Below are positions 1 through 9,392 of a DNA stretch of 40,590 bases, piece after piece; positions within the stretch are counted from its first letter, which is position 1; each line of letters begins with the position of its first letter. Source of the DNA: Methylobacterium sp. Its GTDB lineage: Bacteria; Pseudomonadota; Alphaproteobacteria; Rhizobiales; Beijerinckiaceae. The notes beneath the pieces are model-generated. The model saw only the letters and a program-made list of their open reading frames with translations. It was not told where the DNA came from and did no database searches. The stretch lies in contig NZ_JAIETD010000007.1 in assembly GCF_019745455.1 (NCBI RefSeq), positions 1-40,590 of the forward strand. The letters run 5' to 3'. The position numbers were made by a program, and so were the translations under genes.

Positions 1-541
1 CCTTGCAGCTGGTGCCAAGATGCGTCGGCAGACGTGGACGAACAATGGTGCAGCCGACACCATGCGGGCCAATATCATCGTCATGCGCCGGACCTGCGCC
101 CAAGCGCTCAACCTCTCGACAGGCTTGGCAGATTTCACCCGCTAACCCTTCGTCCAGTCTGCATTGGACGATCGCTACCAAGTTGCGCGATCTTCAGATG
201 TGCAATCACCCAGCTGGTTGCTACATTTCATTATCCCCCTGAGACACCCCCCTGGAATACCCCTAGGATACCGACCGCGGCCACCGGCCGGCACCCTACC
301 CCTACCCCTACCCTGCATACGGCTGCTGCGGTGTACCCCCACCTACCGGCATGACTCGATCCTCCCTACCATCGTCTAGTCCGTGCACGATCGCTTTTGC
401 TTGGGCCTCCGGAACGAGCAGCTCCACCTGCTCCACCGTGGCAGCCATAGGCGGCGACCACCGCTCGCAACTCCACCCCCGCAGCCGTGAATCTTCAGCT
501 CCCGTTCGGCCTCATCCGACCGCCACCTCTGGAGCTTCATC
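1..541. other. Left edge, no confident gene
   Basis: No reading frame here has convincing coding character, although several frames stay open because the DNA is GC-rich. The one short candidate is a minus-strand 46-codon frame at 308-448 (starts MAATVEQVELLVPEAQ). It begins with ATG but has no Shine-Dalgarno sequence, so it is left uncalled. The region also holds the C-rich tract listed separately. The stretch ends at the GTG start of the ADP-ribosylglycohydrolase gene. Confidence 0.5.
294..313 (-). repeat. Telomere-like G-quadruplex motif
   Basis: On the plus strand four C tracts (294-296, 299-302, 305-308, 311-313) are separated each time by TA. The minus strand therefore reads G3-TA-G4-TA-G4-TA-G3, which satisfies the classical intramolecular G-quadruplex rule with very short loops. 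It lies about 230 bp upstream of the ADP-ribosylglycohydrolase gene. The pattern is seen directly; folding and any regulatory role are inference. Confidence 0.6.
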
Positions 542-1531
542 GTGACCCAAGCTCTTCATCTGAACCCGGCCATCCTCGACCGTGCCCGTGGCGCCTTGCT
601 CGGTCTCGCGGTCGGTGACGCGCTCGGCACCACCCTCGAGTTCAGCCGCCGCGACACCTTCCATCACCACATCGAAATGACCGGCGGTGGCCCCTTCAAA
701 CTCGCTCCTGGCGACTGGACCGACGACACCTCGATGGCCCTGGCCCTCGCGGAGAGCCTCCTTCATGCCCCCGGCTTCGATCCAGGCGACCTCATGACCC
801 GCTTCGTCGCCTGGTACCGCGATGGCACCAACTCCTGCACCGGCACCTGCTTCGACATCGGCATCACTACGTGCGAGGCGCTCGCCCGCTTCATACGCAC
901 GGGTGCCCCCTACGCTGGCTCCACCGATCCCGACACCGCCGGCAACGGTTCCCTCATGCGGCTCGCCCCCGTCGCCCTCGCCACCCTTCATGATCCTGGC
1001 GAAGCCGAACGGATCGCTGAGGCACAAAGCCGAACCACCCACGGCGCGCCTCAAGCCGTCGAGGCCTGTGCCTTCTTGGTCCAGCTCCTCCGCGAAGGCA
1101 TTCTCGGCCAACCCCACGTCCTACGCCCGCGCCCCTGGATCGGAGCCGATACAGACGGCCTACGCCCCCGGCACTTCATCAGCGGCATGGACGACGACCT
1201 CACCCCCGTAGAGCGGACCGGCGACGCCGCCCTTCATGAAATCGCCCAGGGCTCCTGGCGCGGCAAAACGCGAGTCCAAATCCGCTCCTCCGGCTATGTC
1301 ATTCATACGCTCGAAGCCGCGCTCTGGGCCGTCGGCACCACTACCACCTTTGAGGAGGCCCTCACCCTGGCCGTCAACCTCGGTGATGACGCTGATACGG
1401 TCGGGGCAGTCACCGGCCAACTCGCCGGTGCCCTCTACGGCGCCTCGGCCATTCCCGAGCGCTGGCTTCAGCTCCTCGCCTGGCGCGACCGGATTACCGA
1501 CCTCGCCGATCGCCTCTCCTTCCCTGAATGA
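542..1531 (+). CDS. ADP-ribosylglycohydrolase family protein
   Basis: A 329-residue protein of the DraG/ARH family, which removes ADP-ribose from proteins or nucleic acids with a dinuclear metal centre. The family signatures are clear: an N-terminal ARGALLGLAVGDALG segment, the metal-binding GDWTDDTSM motif near residues 58-66, the NGSLMRLAP segment near residue 137, and the second metal motif GDDADTVGAVTG near residue 280. The length is normal for a single-domain family member and the gene looks intact. The start is GTG at 542; no better ATG precedes it. It stands alone, facing the same way as the helicase gene 590 bp downstream, and no ADP-ribosyltransferase partner is visible. The substrate cannot be deduced. 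Family assignment is firm; a defence or toxin-immunity role is only suggested by the neighbours. Confidence 0.9.
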   Translation: MTQALHLNPAILDRARGALLGLAVGDALGTTLEFSRRDTFHHHIEMTGGGPFKLAPGDWTDDTSMALALAESLLHAPGFDPGDLMTRFVAWYRDGTNSCTGTCFDIGITTCEALARFIRTGAPYAGSTDPDTAGNGSLMRLAPVALATLHDPGEAERIAEAQSRTTHGAPQAVEACAFLVQLLREGILGQPHVLRPRPWIGADTDGLRPRHFISGMDDDLTPVERTGDAALHEIAQGSWRGKTRVQIRSSGYVIHTLEAALWAVGTTTTFEEALTLAVNLGDDADTVGAVTGQLAGALYGASAIPERWLQLLAWRDRITDLADRLSFPE

Positions 1532-2121
1532 TCGGTCTGACAATTCAGCCCGGATGACGAGCATCGCACTTGGCCAGACCGGACTACGGCCAGCAAGTGG
1601 TTCTCTGTAGAGAGAAAATCCTGTGCCGCATCTAGCTTGAGACGTATACGCGGGTTCGGCGAGACCGAACTCTGCTACTGCTTCGCGCCCATAATAGTCG
1701 TTCCTCCGAATGATGAAAATTTCCAGAAGCGGACGCTCACTGGATCGTCCGAACTATTTTTCTGTGAATGCGCCGCTCGTAGGCGGACATCAGCACCAAA
1801 GAGCGCCGCCGTTTGACTGGCTTCAACGGATGGGTTTCCGCAGGGACGTTGGGCGCGGATCAGGCCACCCAAGGAAATACGGTATCTTCACCGAACGAGA
1901 GGACCACTTCGGTCGGTCCGAACATCTGACGCCAACGAGCGGCGGTCCATCGAGATCGACCACGGAGAGGATCATGAACCCGGCATGAGCGCAGACTTCC
2001 ATCAGCCAGTTTGACCAATTTGAATAGAGAATTTTTCCAGAAGCCAATAAGGTCATACCTCGAGTCTTGCCTCCCCTGTTCAACGACGTAGGGTTAAGTC
2101 TGCCTAGGGGAAGACACGCTT
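1532..2121. other. Intergenic, no recognisable gene
   Basis: About 590 bp between the ADP-ribosylglycohydrolase gene and the helicase gene. Short frames on both strands (for instance minus 1675-1872 and 1823-2083) lack ribosome-binding sites and resemble no family I know. Near the right end the sequence AGGGGA at 2105-2110 lies about 11 nt before the helicase ATG and is its probable ribosome-binding site. The length of the gap suggests decayed DNA or a long regulatory region. Confidence 0.45.
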
Positions 2122-5100
2122 ATGCCGACACATATCACCGCGCGATTGGCGTGGCACGCCGACGGATGGGACGGCAGCGTCTGTTCGTCTCCGGAGCAGA
2201 ACAGCTATTGCGTTGGGTGGAAATCTTTCCCGGGTGACGTAATCGCACGCGAACGAGATCTCGAAGTGGAGGGCGCGCTCGCCGGCTGTCGTGGCTCAGC
2301 GCTCAAGGGGTACGTGCCGCCTTGTAGCTACAGCTACAACGCATTTGGCCTCGACCCAGCCAAGGCCGCTTCGAATCCGCCAGACTTCTTCCATGGTGGC
2401 GCGGCACGACGGGAATGGGAGATGGATCCCGCGACGGTCAGCGTTTGGCCCTACGAAGCAATGTACGGAGAGGATATTACCGCCTCAGGTCGTACGGACA
2501 ACGACCTTCGGAGGCGTCGCGTCCTAGAATTCTTCAGACCGATCCGAGACGATTGTGGCAGCAACCTAATTTTCTACTACGCGAACTATTCAAACCCGAT
2601 TTCTAACGAGGAGACGCCACGGTATGTTCTCGTAGGTGTATCGAGGATTACCAAAGTCGGGGCGGAGTTCTTTTACGAGGATGTGACGCCGGAAATCGCC
2701 AGCCGCTATGCCGGAGGCATGATCTGGGCTCGTGACATCACGTCGGCCTACCCAGACGAAGGCCTCCGACTGCCACTGCACTCCTATGCGGATGATCCGG
2801 AGCGGCTCGCCCAAGTCGCGGTCATACCGGACAACCCCGTGCTGTTCAAATACGGGTCAAAGCACCTGACCGACGACCAGGCAATTGGCCTGCTGGAGCA
2901 GTTGCTCGACAAGGTCAGGATGTTGCGGGCTTGGGGCGATACCAGTGAGAATTGGGAAGCCCGCGAAGGTTGGCTTCTCTCAACGATTGCGGAGCTATGG
3001 CGGACTCGCGGGCTATATCCAGGCCTGTTGCGAGCTCTGGACGCTGCTGGCGCTGCGGATCTTATCGACACGACCAAGGCGTATGAGACACGGCGAGGCG
3101 GCCAAGCGGCGGTTCAGGCCGCGTTCGACTGGTTGGATGGAGCATCGTCCGGAGACTTTTCGCCGCCTCTGACTCCGAAGGCGGAGCAACAGATCCGGCG
3201 GGCGTGGAGCCTTCTTCCGCCCGGAGCTGCAGATCTGTTGCGCGCAGTGCTGTCACGCTTCGACCTACCGGCGGAGACGATGAGGTCGGTCATAAGCGAT
3301 GGAAGAGCATCAAGCGGCCTCCCGTTCGAACTCAAGGCCATTTCGGACAATCCGTACCTCTTGTCGGAATGCTATCGCGGCGACAGCGCAGATGACCGAA
3401 TCCCATGGGGCCTGGTCGATCGCGGTGTGATCCCAGAACCGCACCTTGGCGGCGGTCATCTGGCTGAAATGACGCTCGATGACCCGCGACGATTTCGGTC
3501 ACTGTGCGTCGATCATCTAAATCGAGAGCCAAGCCACACCTTCCGGCAGGGCGAGGAGCTCATCGCTGAGATCCGCGAGCGTGTCGCGCGATTTCCGGAT
3601 TGGAAACAGGCCGCCTTCAGCGATCGGTATTTCGACGCAGACAAAGCGTTTTTGGAGCCCGTCATCCACATGGAGGCCGACGAGCAAGGCCGTCGCGTCT
3701 ATCTTGGCGCAGTCCATGAAGACGAGAGGCTGGTCGAGGCCACCCTCAGAGGGCTGACTCGCAGGCCCGATATCAGCCTGCGCCGACCCATCGGTGATGA
3801 GGTCTGGAAGGGGTGGACCTATAAGTCGGACAGCTCCTTGGCCGAGCTTTGTGGCGAGTTGTATAGAAAGGCGGCGTTTGAGCAGGCCGAGATTTGCGCC
3901 CGTCTATTCCGTCAGCCGATCTGCGTGGTTACCGGACCAGCGGGCACGGGCAAGACGTCGGTCATCGAGGCTCTTGTTCGAGCAGTCCGTCACACCGAGG
4001 GCGAGGGCGCAAATGTCACAGTCCTTGCACCGACCGGAAAGGCCACGGATCGGGCGCGGGAGATCTTCCAGGACGCCGGACTTTCCGGCGTTTCGACGAA
4101 TACGATCCATTCCTTGCTTGCGTCCAAGGGATGGCTGAATGACAACTTCACCCTCAAACGCAAAGGTGGGCAGAAGGCGGCGATCTCGACCCTGATCGTG
4201 GACGAGGCGTCAATGCTGGACCTTGTGCTGGCCGCCGCGCTCTTTCGCTGCATCGAGTGGAATGCGGTTCGAAGGCTGATCCTGGTAGGCGACGCTGGGC
4301 AGCTGCCGCCGATCGGTCGCGGGCGCGTCTTCGCCGATATTATCGCGTGGCTAAATAAGGAAGCGCCGGCCGCCCTTGGACGTCTGAGCCGAAACCTGCG
4401 CCAGCTCCGCAACGAGGCTTCCAGCGCCGGTACCGCCATCGTCCGCCTCGCGGAGCTGTTCGTCGTCGATAATGAAGACAAGCTGTCTGAGCACGCAACC
4501 GAGCGTCCCACGCGACCCGACCAGGAAGCGCTGATCGAGCGGCTCCATGGGGGCGGCAAAATAGATGCGGACCTCGACGTCATCTTCTGGGACGAAGAGT
4601 CCGAGCTCCCGTCTATTCTGATCGAGACTGTCGAACGCCGCATGCGTGGCATGGGCGCGGAGGGCGACGATGCCGACGCGCTTTGGCGATCGGCTCTCGA
4701 GGCGGATCCCACCCGGTTTCAGATCCTGACGCCACACAGGGGGGAGTCGCATGGCGTCGAGGCATTGAACGACGCGTGTCAAAGTCACCGGTGCAAAAAA
4801 TACATCGACACCGTCGGATTGGAGGGCGGCGTTACCCTTACCGACAAAGTGATCCAGATTCGAAATCGGCCGGTGTCCGACATGATATGGGCGTACGACT
4901 ATAATGCTCGAGGCCAAAAGCAGGTCCAAGTCTTCAATGGCGAGATCGGTAACGTCCGCGCGATCGGGTTCGATGCCAGGAAGCTGTGGTCGAAGGTGAA
5001 CGGCAACGCATACGGCATGCGCCTCAGCCGGTTCGCGGTTCACTTCAAACGCAACCCGCAGCTTGGCGTCGGGTATGGGCGAAAAGTGCCGACGCCACGC

Positions 5101-5781
5101 TACGAGCGAACGGAGAAGGTCGAAGACAACCTCGAACTCGCCTACGCCGTGTCAGTCCACAAGGCTCAGGGTAGCGAATTTGAGCACACGTTTGTCATTG
5201 TGCCGTCGAGCGCAAGGCGGCTGGTATCGACGGAACTGACCTATACGGCGTTAACGCGAGCCACCCGCCATTGCACTCTTCTGGTCGAGGGCGGGGTGAA
5301 AAGCCTGCTAGACTCCCGGCGGCGCGAGAACGCTCAGACGCCTCAGATCAACTCATCCCTGTTCACCATACATGTGGCTCGGCGAGAACTGACCCAACGC
5401 CGCGGCTGGTATGAGGCGGGCAAGATTCACGAGGCGCTTACTGGCGACATGCTTCGCTCAAAGTCCGAGGTGATCATCGCCAATCTGCTGCATGAACGTC
5501 AGGCGCCGTTCCTCTATGAGAACCCGTTGGTTGCACAAGATGGGACTATGCGACTACCGGATTTCACCATCACCTGGCAGGGACAAAGTTATTATTGGGA
5601 ACATCTTGGGCTCCTCGAGCTATCCACCTATGCTGATGCTTGGAAGGCTAAGCAGGCTTGGTACGAAAAGTGGTTTCCGGGGCAGTTGGTCACCACCCAG
5701 GAGGGGCCGTACCTCAGCCGTGAGGTGGACGACCTTTTGGGACGCCTGATGCGCGGAGAGCTGACGGCGGCCGACGCCTGA
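2122..5781 (+). CDS. RecD-like SF1 helicase with C-terminal nuclease-like domain
   Basis: A 1219-residue ATP-dependent helicase of the RecD/Pif1-like superfamily 1B. The first ~590 residues match no family I recognise. A motor follows: Walker A GPAGTGKTS near residue 603, Walker B LIVDEAS near 690, VGDAGQLPP near 721, the UvrD_C_2 segment YAVSVHKAQGSEF near 1007, and TYTALTRATR near 1038. The last ~110 residues carry SKSEVIIANLL, then LPDFTI and YYWEHLG (about 1112-1160). That E...D...ExH arrangement suggests a PD-(D/E)xK-like nuclease fold with a variant last residue. The start ATG has AGGGGA 11 nt upstream. The gene runs convergently into the methylase gene, 25 bp apart. DNA unwinding is firm; cleavage and a role in defence are inference. 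A plain RecD-like repair helicase is the alternative. Confidence 0.8.
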   Translation: MPTHITARLAWHADGWDGSVCSSPEQNSYCVGWKSFPGDVIARERDLEVEGALAGCRGSALKGYVPPCSYSYNAFGLDPAKAASNPPDFFHGGAARREWEMDPATVSVWPYEAMYGEDITASGRTDNDLRRRRVLEFFRPIRDDCGSNLIFYYANYSNPISNEETPRYVLVGVSRITKVGAEFFYEDVTPEIASRYAGGMIWARDITSAYPDEGLRLPLHSYADDPERLAQVAVIPDNPVLFKYGSKHLTDDQAIGLLEQLLDKVRMLRAWGDTSENWEAREGWLLSTIAELWRTRGLYPGLLRALDAAGAADLIDTTKAYETRRGGQAAVQAAFDWLDGASSGDFSPPLTPKAEQQIRRAWSLLPPGAADLLRAVLSRFDLPAETMRSVISDGRASSGLPFELKAISDNPYLLSECYRGDSADDRIPWGLVDRGVIPEPHLGGGHLAEMTLDDPRRFRSLCVDHLNREPSHTFRQGEELIAEIRERVARFPDWKQAAFSDRYFDADKAFLEPVIHMEADEQGRRVYLGAVHEDERLVEATLRGLTRRPDISLRRPIGDEVWKGWTYKSDSSLAELCGELYRKAAFEQAEICARLFRQPICVVTGPAGTGKTSVIEALVRAVRHTEGEGANVTVLAPTGKATDRAREIFQDAGLSGVSTNTIHSLLASKGWLNDNFTLKRKGGQKAAISTLIVDEASMLDLVLAAALFRCIEWNAVRRLILVGDAGQLPPIGRGRVFADIIAWLNKEAPAALGRLSRNLRQLRNEASSAGTAIVRLAELFVVDNEDKLSEHATERPTRPDQEALIERLHGGGKIDADLDVIFWDEESELPSILIETVERRMRGMGAEGDDADALWRSALEADPTRFQILTPHRGESHGVEALNDACQSHRCKKYIDTVGLEGGVTLTDKVIQIRNRPVSDMIWAYDYNARGQKQVQVFNGEIGNVRAIGFDARKLWSKVNGNAYGMRLSRFAVHFKRNPQLGVGYGRKVPTPRYERTEKVEDNLELAYAVSVHKAQGSEFEHTFVIVPSSARRLVSTELTYTALTRATRHCTLLVEGGVKSLLDSRRRENAQTPQINSSLFTIHVARRELTQRRGWYEAGKIHEALTGDMLRSKSEVIIANLLHERQAPFLYENPLVAQDGTMRLPDFTITWQGQSYYWEHLGLLELSTYADAWKAKQAWYEKWFPGQLVTTQEGPYLSREVDDLLGRLMRGELTAADA

Positions 5782-5806
5782 CGCAGGCACGTGGCCGGGC
5801 TCGCTC

Positions 5807-8800
5807 TCAATCCGCCATCCCCCGAAACGCATCCGGCCAGCCGCCGTGCTGGTCGATGACGCGGTCGATCTCGGCCATGACCTTGCCGGTCTCTTCGAGG
5901 GCCTCGATCATGCGGCGGTAGTGGAGAATGTCCTCATCGGTCAGCAGGCGGCCAGGCTTCAGCTTGTCCTTGGAGCCGGTCTGGGCGCGGTCCTTTAGCC
6001 ATTTCTGGGCCGGCTGGTAGCCGCCGATCCAGTGCTCCCAGGCGGCCTGCTGTACGGTGGTGAACCAGTTCTGATCGTTTAGATAGACGCGGCCTGAGGG
6101 TTCGCGGCGCACCTCCTTGTTGAAGCGGCCGAGGCGCGCCTCGCCGTCGTTGGAGACGAAGCGCACCCGGGGGTCCTTCAGCAAGTCCGGCAGGGCGTCG
6201 GCGTCCAGCAGGTGCAGGGCCACCAGCTTCGTGCCCAGCGGGATCAGGGTGGCGAACAGGCCGCGATCCTTGGGCAGGGGCACGTGGACGAAGTCGGACT
6301 TCAGGAAATCGGCATAGCGCTCGCGATAGGCAGGCGAGTGCAGCACCGTATAGATCCAATCGAACACGTCGCGCGCGCCGAAGGTCATCTTCAGGTCGCC
6401 CCGCTCGCGACGCAGCGGCGGCGAGCTCTGAGTCGACGGGGAGGACTCGCCGCCCTGCAGCGTCCCGCGCGCTGGCTCAACGAAGCCGTCGTCGAAGCTG
6501 AGGTCGGTCAGTTTGGCTAGGCGTGTGAGCATCCCGCTAGCAAGATTGACCTGTCCGCCTACCCCCAACCCGTCTGCAAAGATCCAAAGCGGCGCAACGT
6601 AGGAATTGGTCGAGGTCTTGTTCGACAAGAAGATTTTGTCCGAAGGGGCGTTGGCTATAAAGGCATGCGCCCACTTCGGGTCTGTTACTGCTCGCGGAAA
6701 TAGAAGGGCAAGATTTTTCCCTCCATTCATTTGGCTAGTAATGCGATCCCTGACGATCGTAACGACGTTCCGGTTTAGGATAGTCAGGCGCGGATCGAAA
6801 GGCCGATAGGACACCTCTGTCGTTCGGCGATTGGACGGCTCTGAAACGTATTTCTTCGCTCGGTCGTAATTCCATTGATTGGTTGTGCAAACGCGTAAAG
6901 ATTTTCTAAGCTCATCAAAAGAACTTGAAGTTGCGAGAGCGTCCAGTTTTAGGTCTAGATCGGCCGGATCAAATGCGATCGCCAAATCATCTTGTTGAGA
7001 AGTAAAGCCGGTAGCCCAGCGAACCTCCATATCGGCTTGTCGATCGCCAGTGCCAAGCCAAGCGGTGAGTGGAGCGAAAGATTGATACGCATCCTCTTCT
7101 TCGACGTTGCCTGATTCTCGAAACCAGAAGTTCGGCGCTGTGGTTGTGTGGTAGCTGCGCGCGCTGTATCGACGAAGCGTGCGCTTCGCCAATGCATCCA
7201 TCTTAGCTTCGTACGTGCCCGTCAAGTCGTGCAAGCGGGCAACCGATTCGGTGTCATTCAGCACGGATCGAGCGGCGACAGTGATCGCCACACCCGCGGT
7301 GATCTCGAAAATCGGCTGATCTAAATCTGCCCCAGCCTTGCCGCGTCGGATGCTTCCATGCAGATCCAGATAGTCCGACTTTGAGAAGGATTGGAGGAGA
7401 CTATGGCGCATGTCTCTTGCCTGAGTTCCATGTGTGAAGCCGTGACCGGTTATAAGTCCAATCACTCCAAATATCGATCGGCCGATCACGTGCTCAGCCA
7501 GCCTCATAAATTTTATATAATCATTGGACAGGGCTTGAATTTGACTTTCCTCGTCGCGCACCGTGGTCTTGTAGACCTCGACTAAGCGATTGATCCAAGG
7601 CTTGTTATTCCACGACTTAATCGCATACGGCGGATTCCCCACCACCACCGTGAACCGCGCCCGCGCCTTGGCGTCGTTGGCTGCCTTCGCCTCGTGCGCC
7701 AAGGCTTCGTTCATGAAGGCCAGCTGCAGGTTGAAGTCCTGTGCCGGCTCCAGCGCATTGGTCAGGAACACCCGCGCCCGAATTGGCTGAGCTTCTCCGT
7801 CCGGGCCTGCCTCGACCCCAGAGAAATCATAGCCGGTGTCCGCCAGCTTGAGGCCGATCTTCATGTGCGCAACGGCGTAGGGCGCCATCATCAGCTCATA
7901 GCCGTACAGCCGCGGCAGCAGCTGCTCGGCCACATATGCGTTCCACAGCCGACGCTTCTCCTCCGCCGGCTTGCCCTTCCACACCTCCTCCGTCATGCGG
8001 CGCCAGATTAGGTCGATGACCTCAACCAGGAAGGTGCCGGTGCCGGTGGCCGGGTCGAGGATCTTCACGAACGGCTCGTCTAGCTTCACACCGTCGGGGA
8101 TCTTCGCGTTCGGATGCGCGGCGACGAACTCGCCCCAGGTGGTCGTGTCTGCCAAGCCCAGCGGCAGGCTGAACTCGGTTCGCAGGACCTCGTCCACCGA
8201 GCGGACGATGAAGGAGACGACTGGCCTCGGCGTATAGAAGACGCCGCGCTGGACCTTCATCGCTTTGTCGTAGGCGGCCAGGAAGCCTTCGTAGAAGTGT
8301 ATGACCGGGTCGTCGCCCTGCTTAGCCTTGTCGAAGTCGTCGAGAACCGCTTCCATGTTGGCGGTGTTCAGCAGGTCGACCAGGTCGCCCAGGCCCAGCT
8401 CATCGAAATCCAGCGCCGAACCGCCCGCGTCACGACCGACCGCGCCCATGAAGCTGGTCAACAACTCCGACAGGAACGGGTTGGTTGGGATTGCCGTCTC
8501 CAGCGCGTCCGTCGTAATCGGCGGCAGTGGCAGGTCGCTATTCAGGTTCCGCGCCTTATCAACCCGCCAGCGCTGCACTTGGTCAATGCGTTTGGACAGA
8601 AGCCCGTAGGCAATGGTTTGGGCGTAAGTGTCGGCAAACTTCGGAACGTCGAGGTCCTTGTTCAGCGTCGACTTCACCGCCTCGAACAGCTGGGTCAGCG
8701 GCTGACCCGGCTTCTCCTTGGGCAGGATCTCCTGGATCGCCACGCGGATCTGCTTTGCGTTGTCGGCTAGCGCCTGAGCCATTTCCTTGGCGGTACGGAT

Positions 8801-9388
8801 CGCCTCGCGTGGCCGGTCGACAAAGGCGTTGGCCCAGCGCGCCTTCCAGACCTCGTCCTGCTCGTGCCCATACGGCCAACGCAGGCGCCTCAGCCGCTCG
8901 GCCACGGTCGTCATGTGGCGTGGGGTGTCAAGCTGATCCCAGCTTAGCACCCGCAGGGTGGGCAGGGAGTTGACGTCCGGCTCCTGATGGAAGTGGGCCA
9001 GAGCCAGACGACGATCCTCGGCCTTGCCGAAGGCCGAGACGAACAGCAGGTCGTTCTTGTCGAACAGCGCACGGTCGCCCGCATTAGCTGAGGCACGCTT
9101 CCGGCGGCTGACGCTGGACAGTATGCGACGCAGCAAGGTAACGGGCAGCTCGGCCTTGTCGAAGTCGACGAAGAACACGCCCCAGGCGTTTTCTCGTCCC
9201 ACAATCGGCCGCAGCTGAGTGATCTCGACCTGGGCGTTCAGCTTCAAGCCAAGCTCGTCGGCCGTGTAGCTGTAGGTCAGGTCGCCGAGCGGCAAATCCT
9301 CAGGGATCTCCCACTCCAGCTCGTCGCGCAGGTAGGTCACCAGGCTGGAGAAATCGGAGAGCTCCTTCAGGGCTTCGTAGTGGGTCAT
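5807..9388 (-). CDS. N6-adenine DNA methylase with type ISP-like specificity region
   Basis: A 1193-residue DNA methyltransferase. The first ~370 residues are an uncharacterised helical region. The gamma-class methylase core follows: GVFYTPRPVVSFIV near 382, the SAM-binding DPATGTGTFLVE near 445, and the catalytic NPPYA near 585. Residues ~750-1000 (FWFRESGN..., then PFDPR, then KTSTNSYVAPLWIFAD) resemble the C-terminal target-recognition part of type ISP restriction-modification enzymes such as LlaBIII. Unlike those single-chain enzymes it carries no nuclease or helicase. Those functions sit in the gene just upstream, whose stop codon is 4 nt from this start, so the two are almost certainly one operon. 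It probably methylates adenine to protect host DNA. Methylase function is firm; restriction pairing is a strong inference. The stretch at ~6500-7600 is noticeably less GC-rich than the rest and coincides with the recognition region, which fits exchange of specificity modules. Confidence 0.85.
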   Translation of the reverse strand: MTHYEALKELSDFSSLVTYLRDELEWEIPEDLPLGDLTYSYTADELGLKLNAQVEITQLRPIVGRENAWGVFFVDFDKAELPVTLLRRILSSVSRRKRASANAGDRALFDKNDLLFVSAFGKAEDRRLALAHFHQEPDVNSLPTLRVLSWDQLDTPRHMTTVAERLRRLRWPYGHEQDEVWKARWANAFVDRPREAIRTAKEMAQALADNAKQIRVAIQEILPKEKPGQPLTQLFEAVKSTLNKDLDVPKFADTYAQTIAYGLLSKRIDQVQRWRVDKARNLNSDLPLPPITTDALETAIPTNPFLSELLTSFMGAVGRDAGGSALDFDELGLGDLVDLLNTANMEAVLDDFDKAKQGDDPVIHFYEGFLAAYDKAMKVQRGVFYTPRPVVSFIVRSVDEVLRTEFSLPLGLADTTTWGEFVAAHPNAKIPDGVKLDEPFVKILDPATGTGTFLVEVIDLIWRRMTEEVWKGKPAEEKRRLWNAYVAEQLLPRLYGYELMMAPYAVAHMKIGLKLADTGYDFSGVEAGPDGEAQPIRARVFLTNALEPAQDFNLQLAFMNEALAHEAKAANDAKARARFTVVVGNPPYAIKSWNNKPWINRLVEVYKTTVRDEESQIQALSNDYIKFMRLAEHVIGRSIFGVIGLITGHGFTHGTQARDMRHSLLQSFSKSDYLDLHGSIRRGKAGADLDQPIFEITAGVAITVAARSVLNDTESVARLHDLTGTYEAKMDALAKRTLRRYSARSYHTTTAPNFWFRESGNVEEEDAYQSFAPLTAWLGTGDRQADMEVRWATGFTSQQDDLAIAFDPADLDLKLDALATSSSFDELRKSLRVCTTNQWNYDRAKKYVSEPSNRRTTEVSYRPFDPRLTILNRNVVTIVRDRITSQMNGGKNLALLFPRAVTDPKWAHAFIANAPSDKIFLSNKTSTNSYVAPLWIFADGLGVGGQVNLASGMLTRLAKLTDLSFDDGFVEPARGTLQGGESSPSTQSSPPLRRERGDLKMTFGARDVFDWIYTVLHSPAYRERYADFLKSDFVHVPLPKDRGLFATLIPLGTKLVALHLLDADALPDLLKDPRVRFVSNDGEARLGRFNKEVRREPSGRVYLNDQNWFTTVQQAAWEHWIGGYQPAQKWLKDRAQTGSKDKLKPGRLLTDEDILHYRRMIEALEETGKVMAEIDRVIDQHGGWPDAFRGMAD

Positions 9389-9392
9389 CGGC

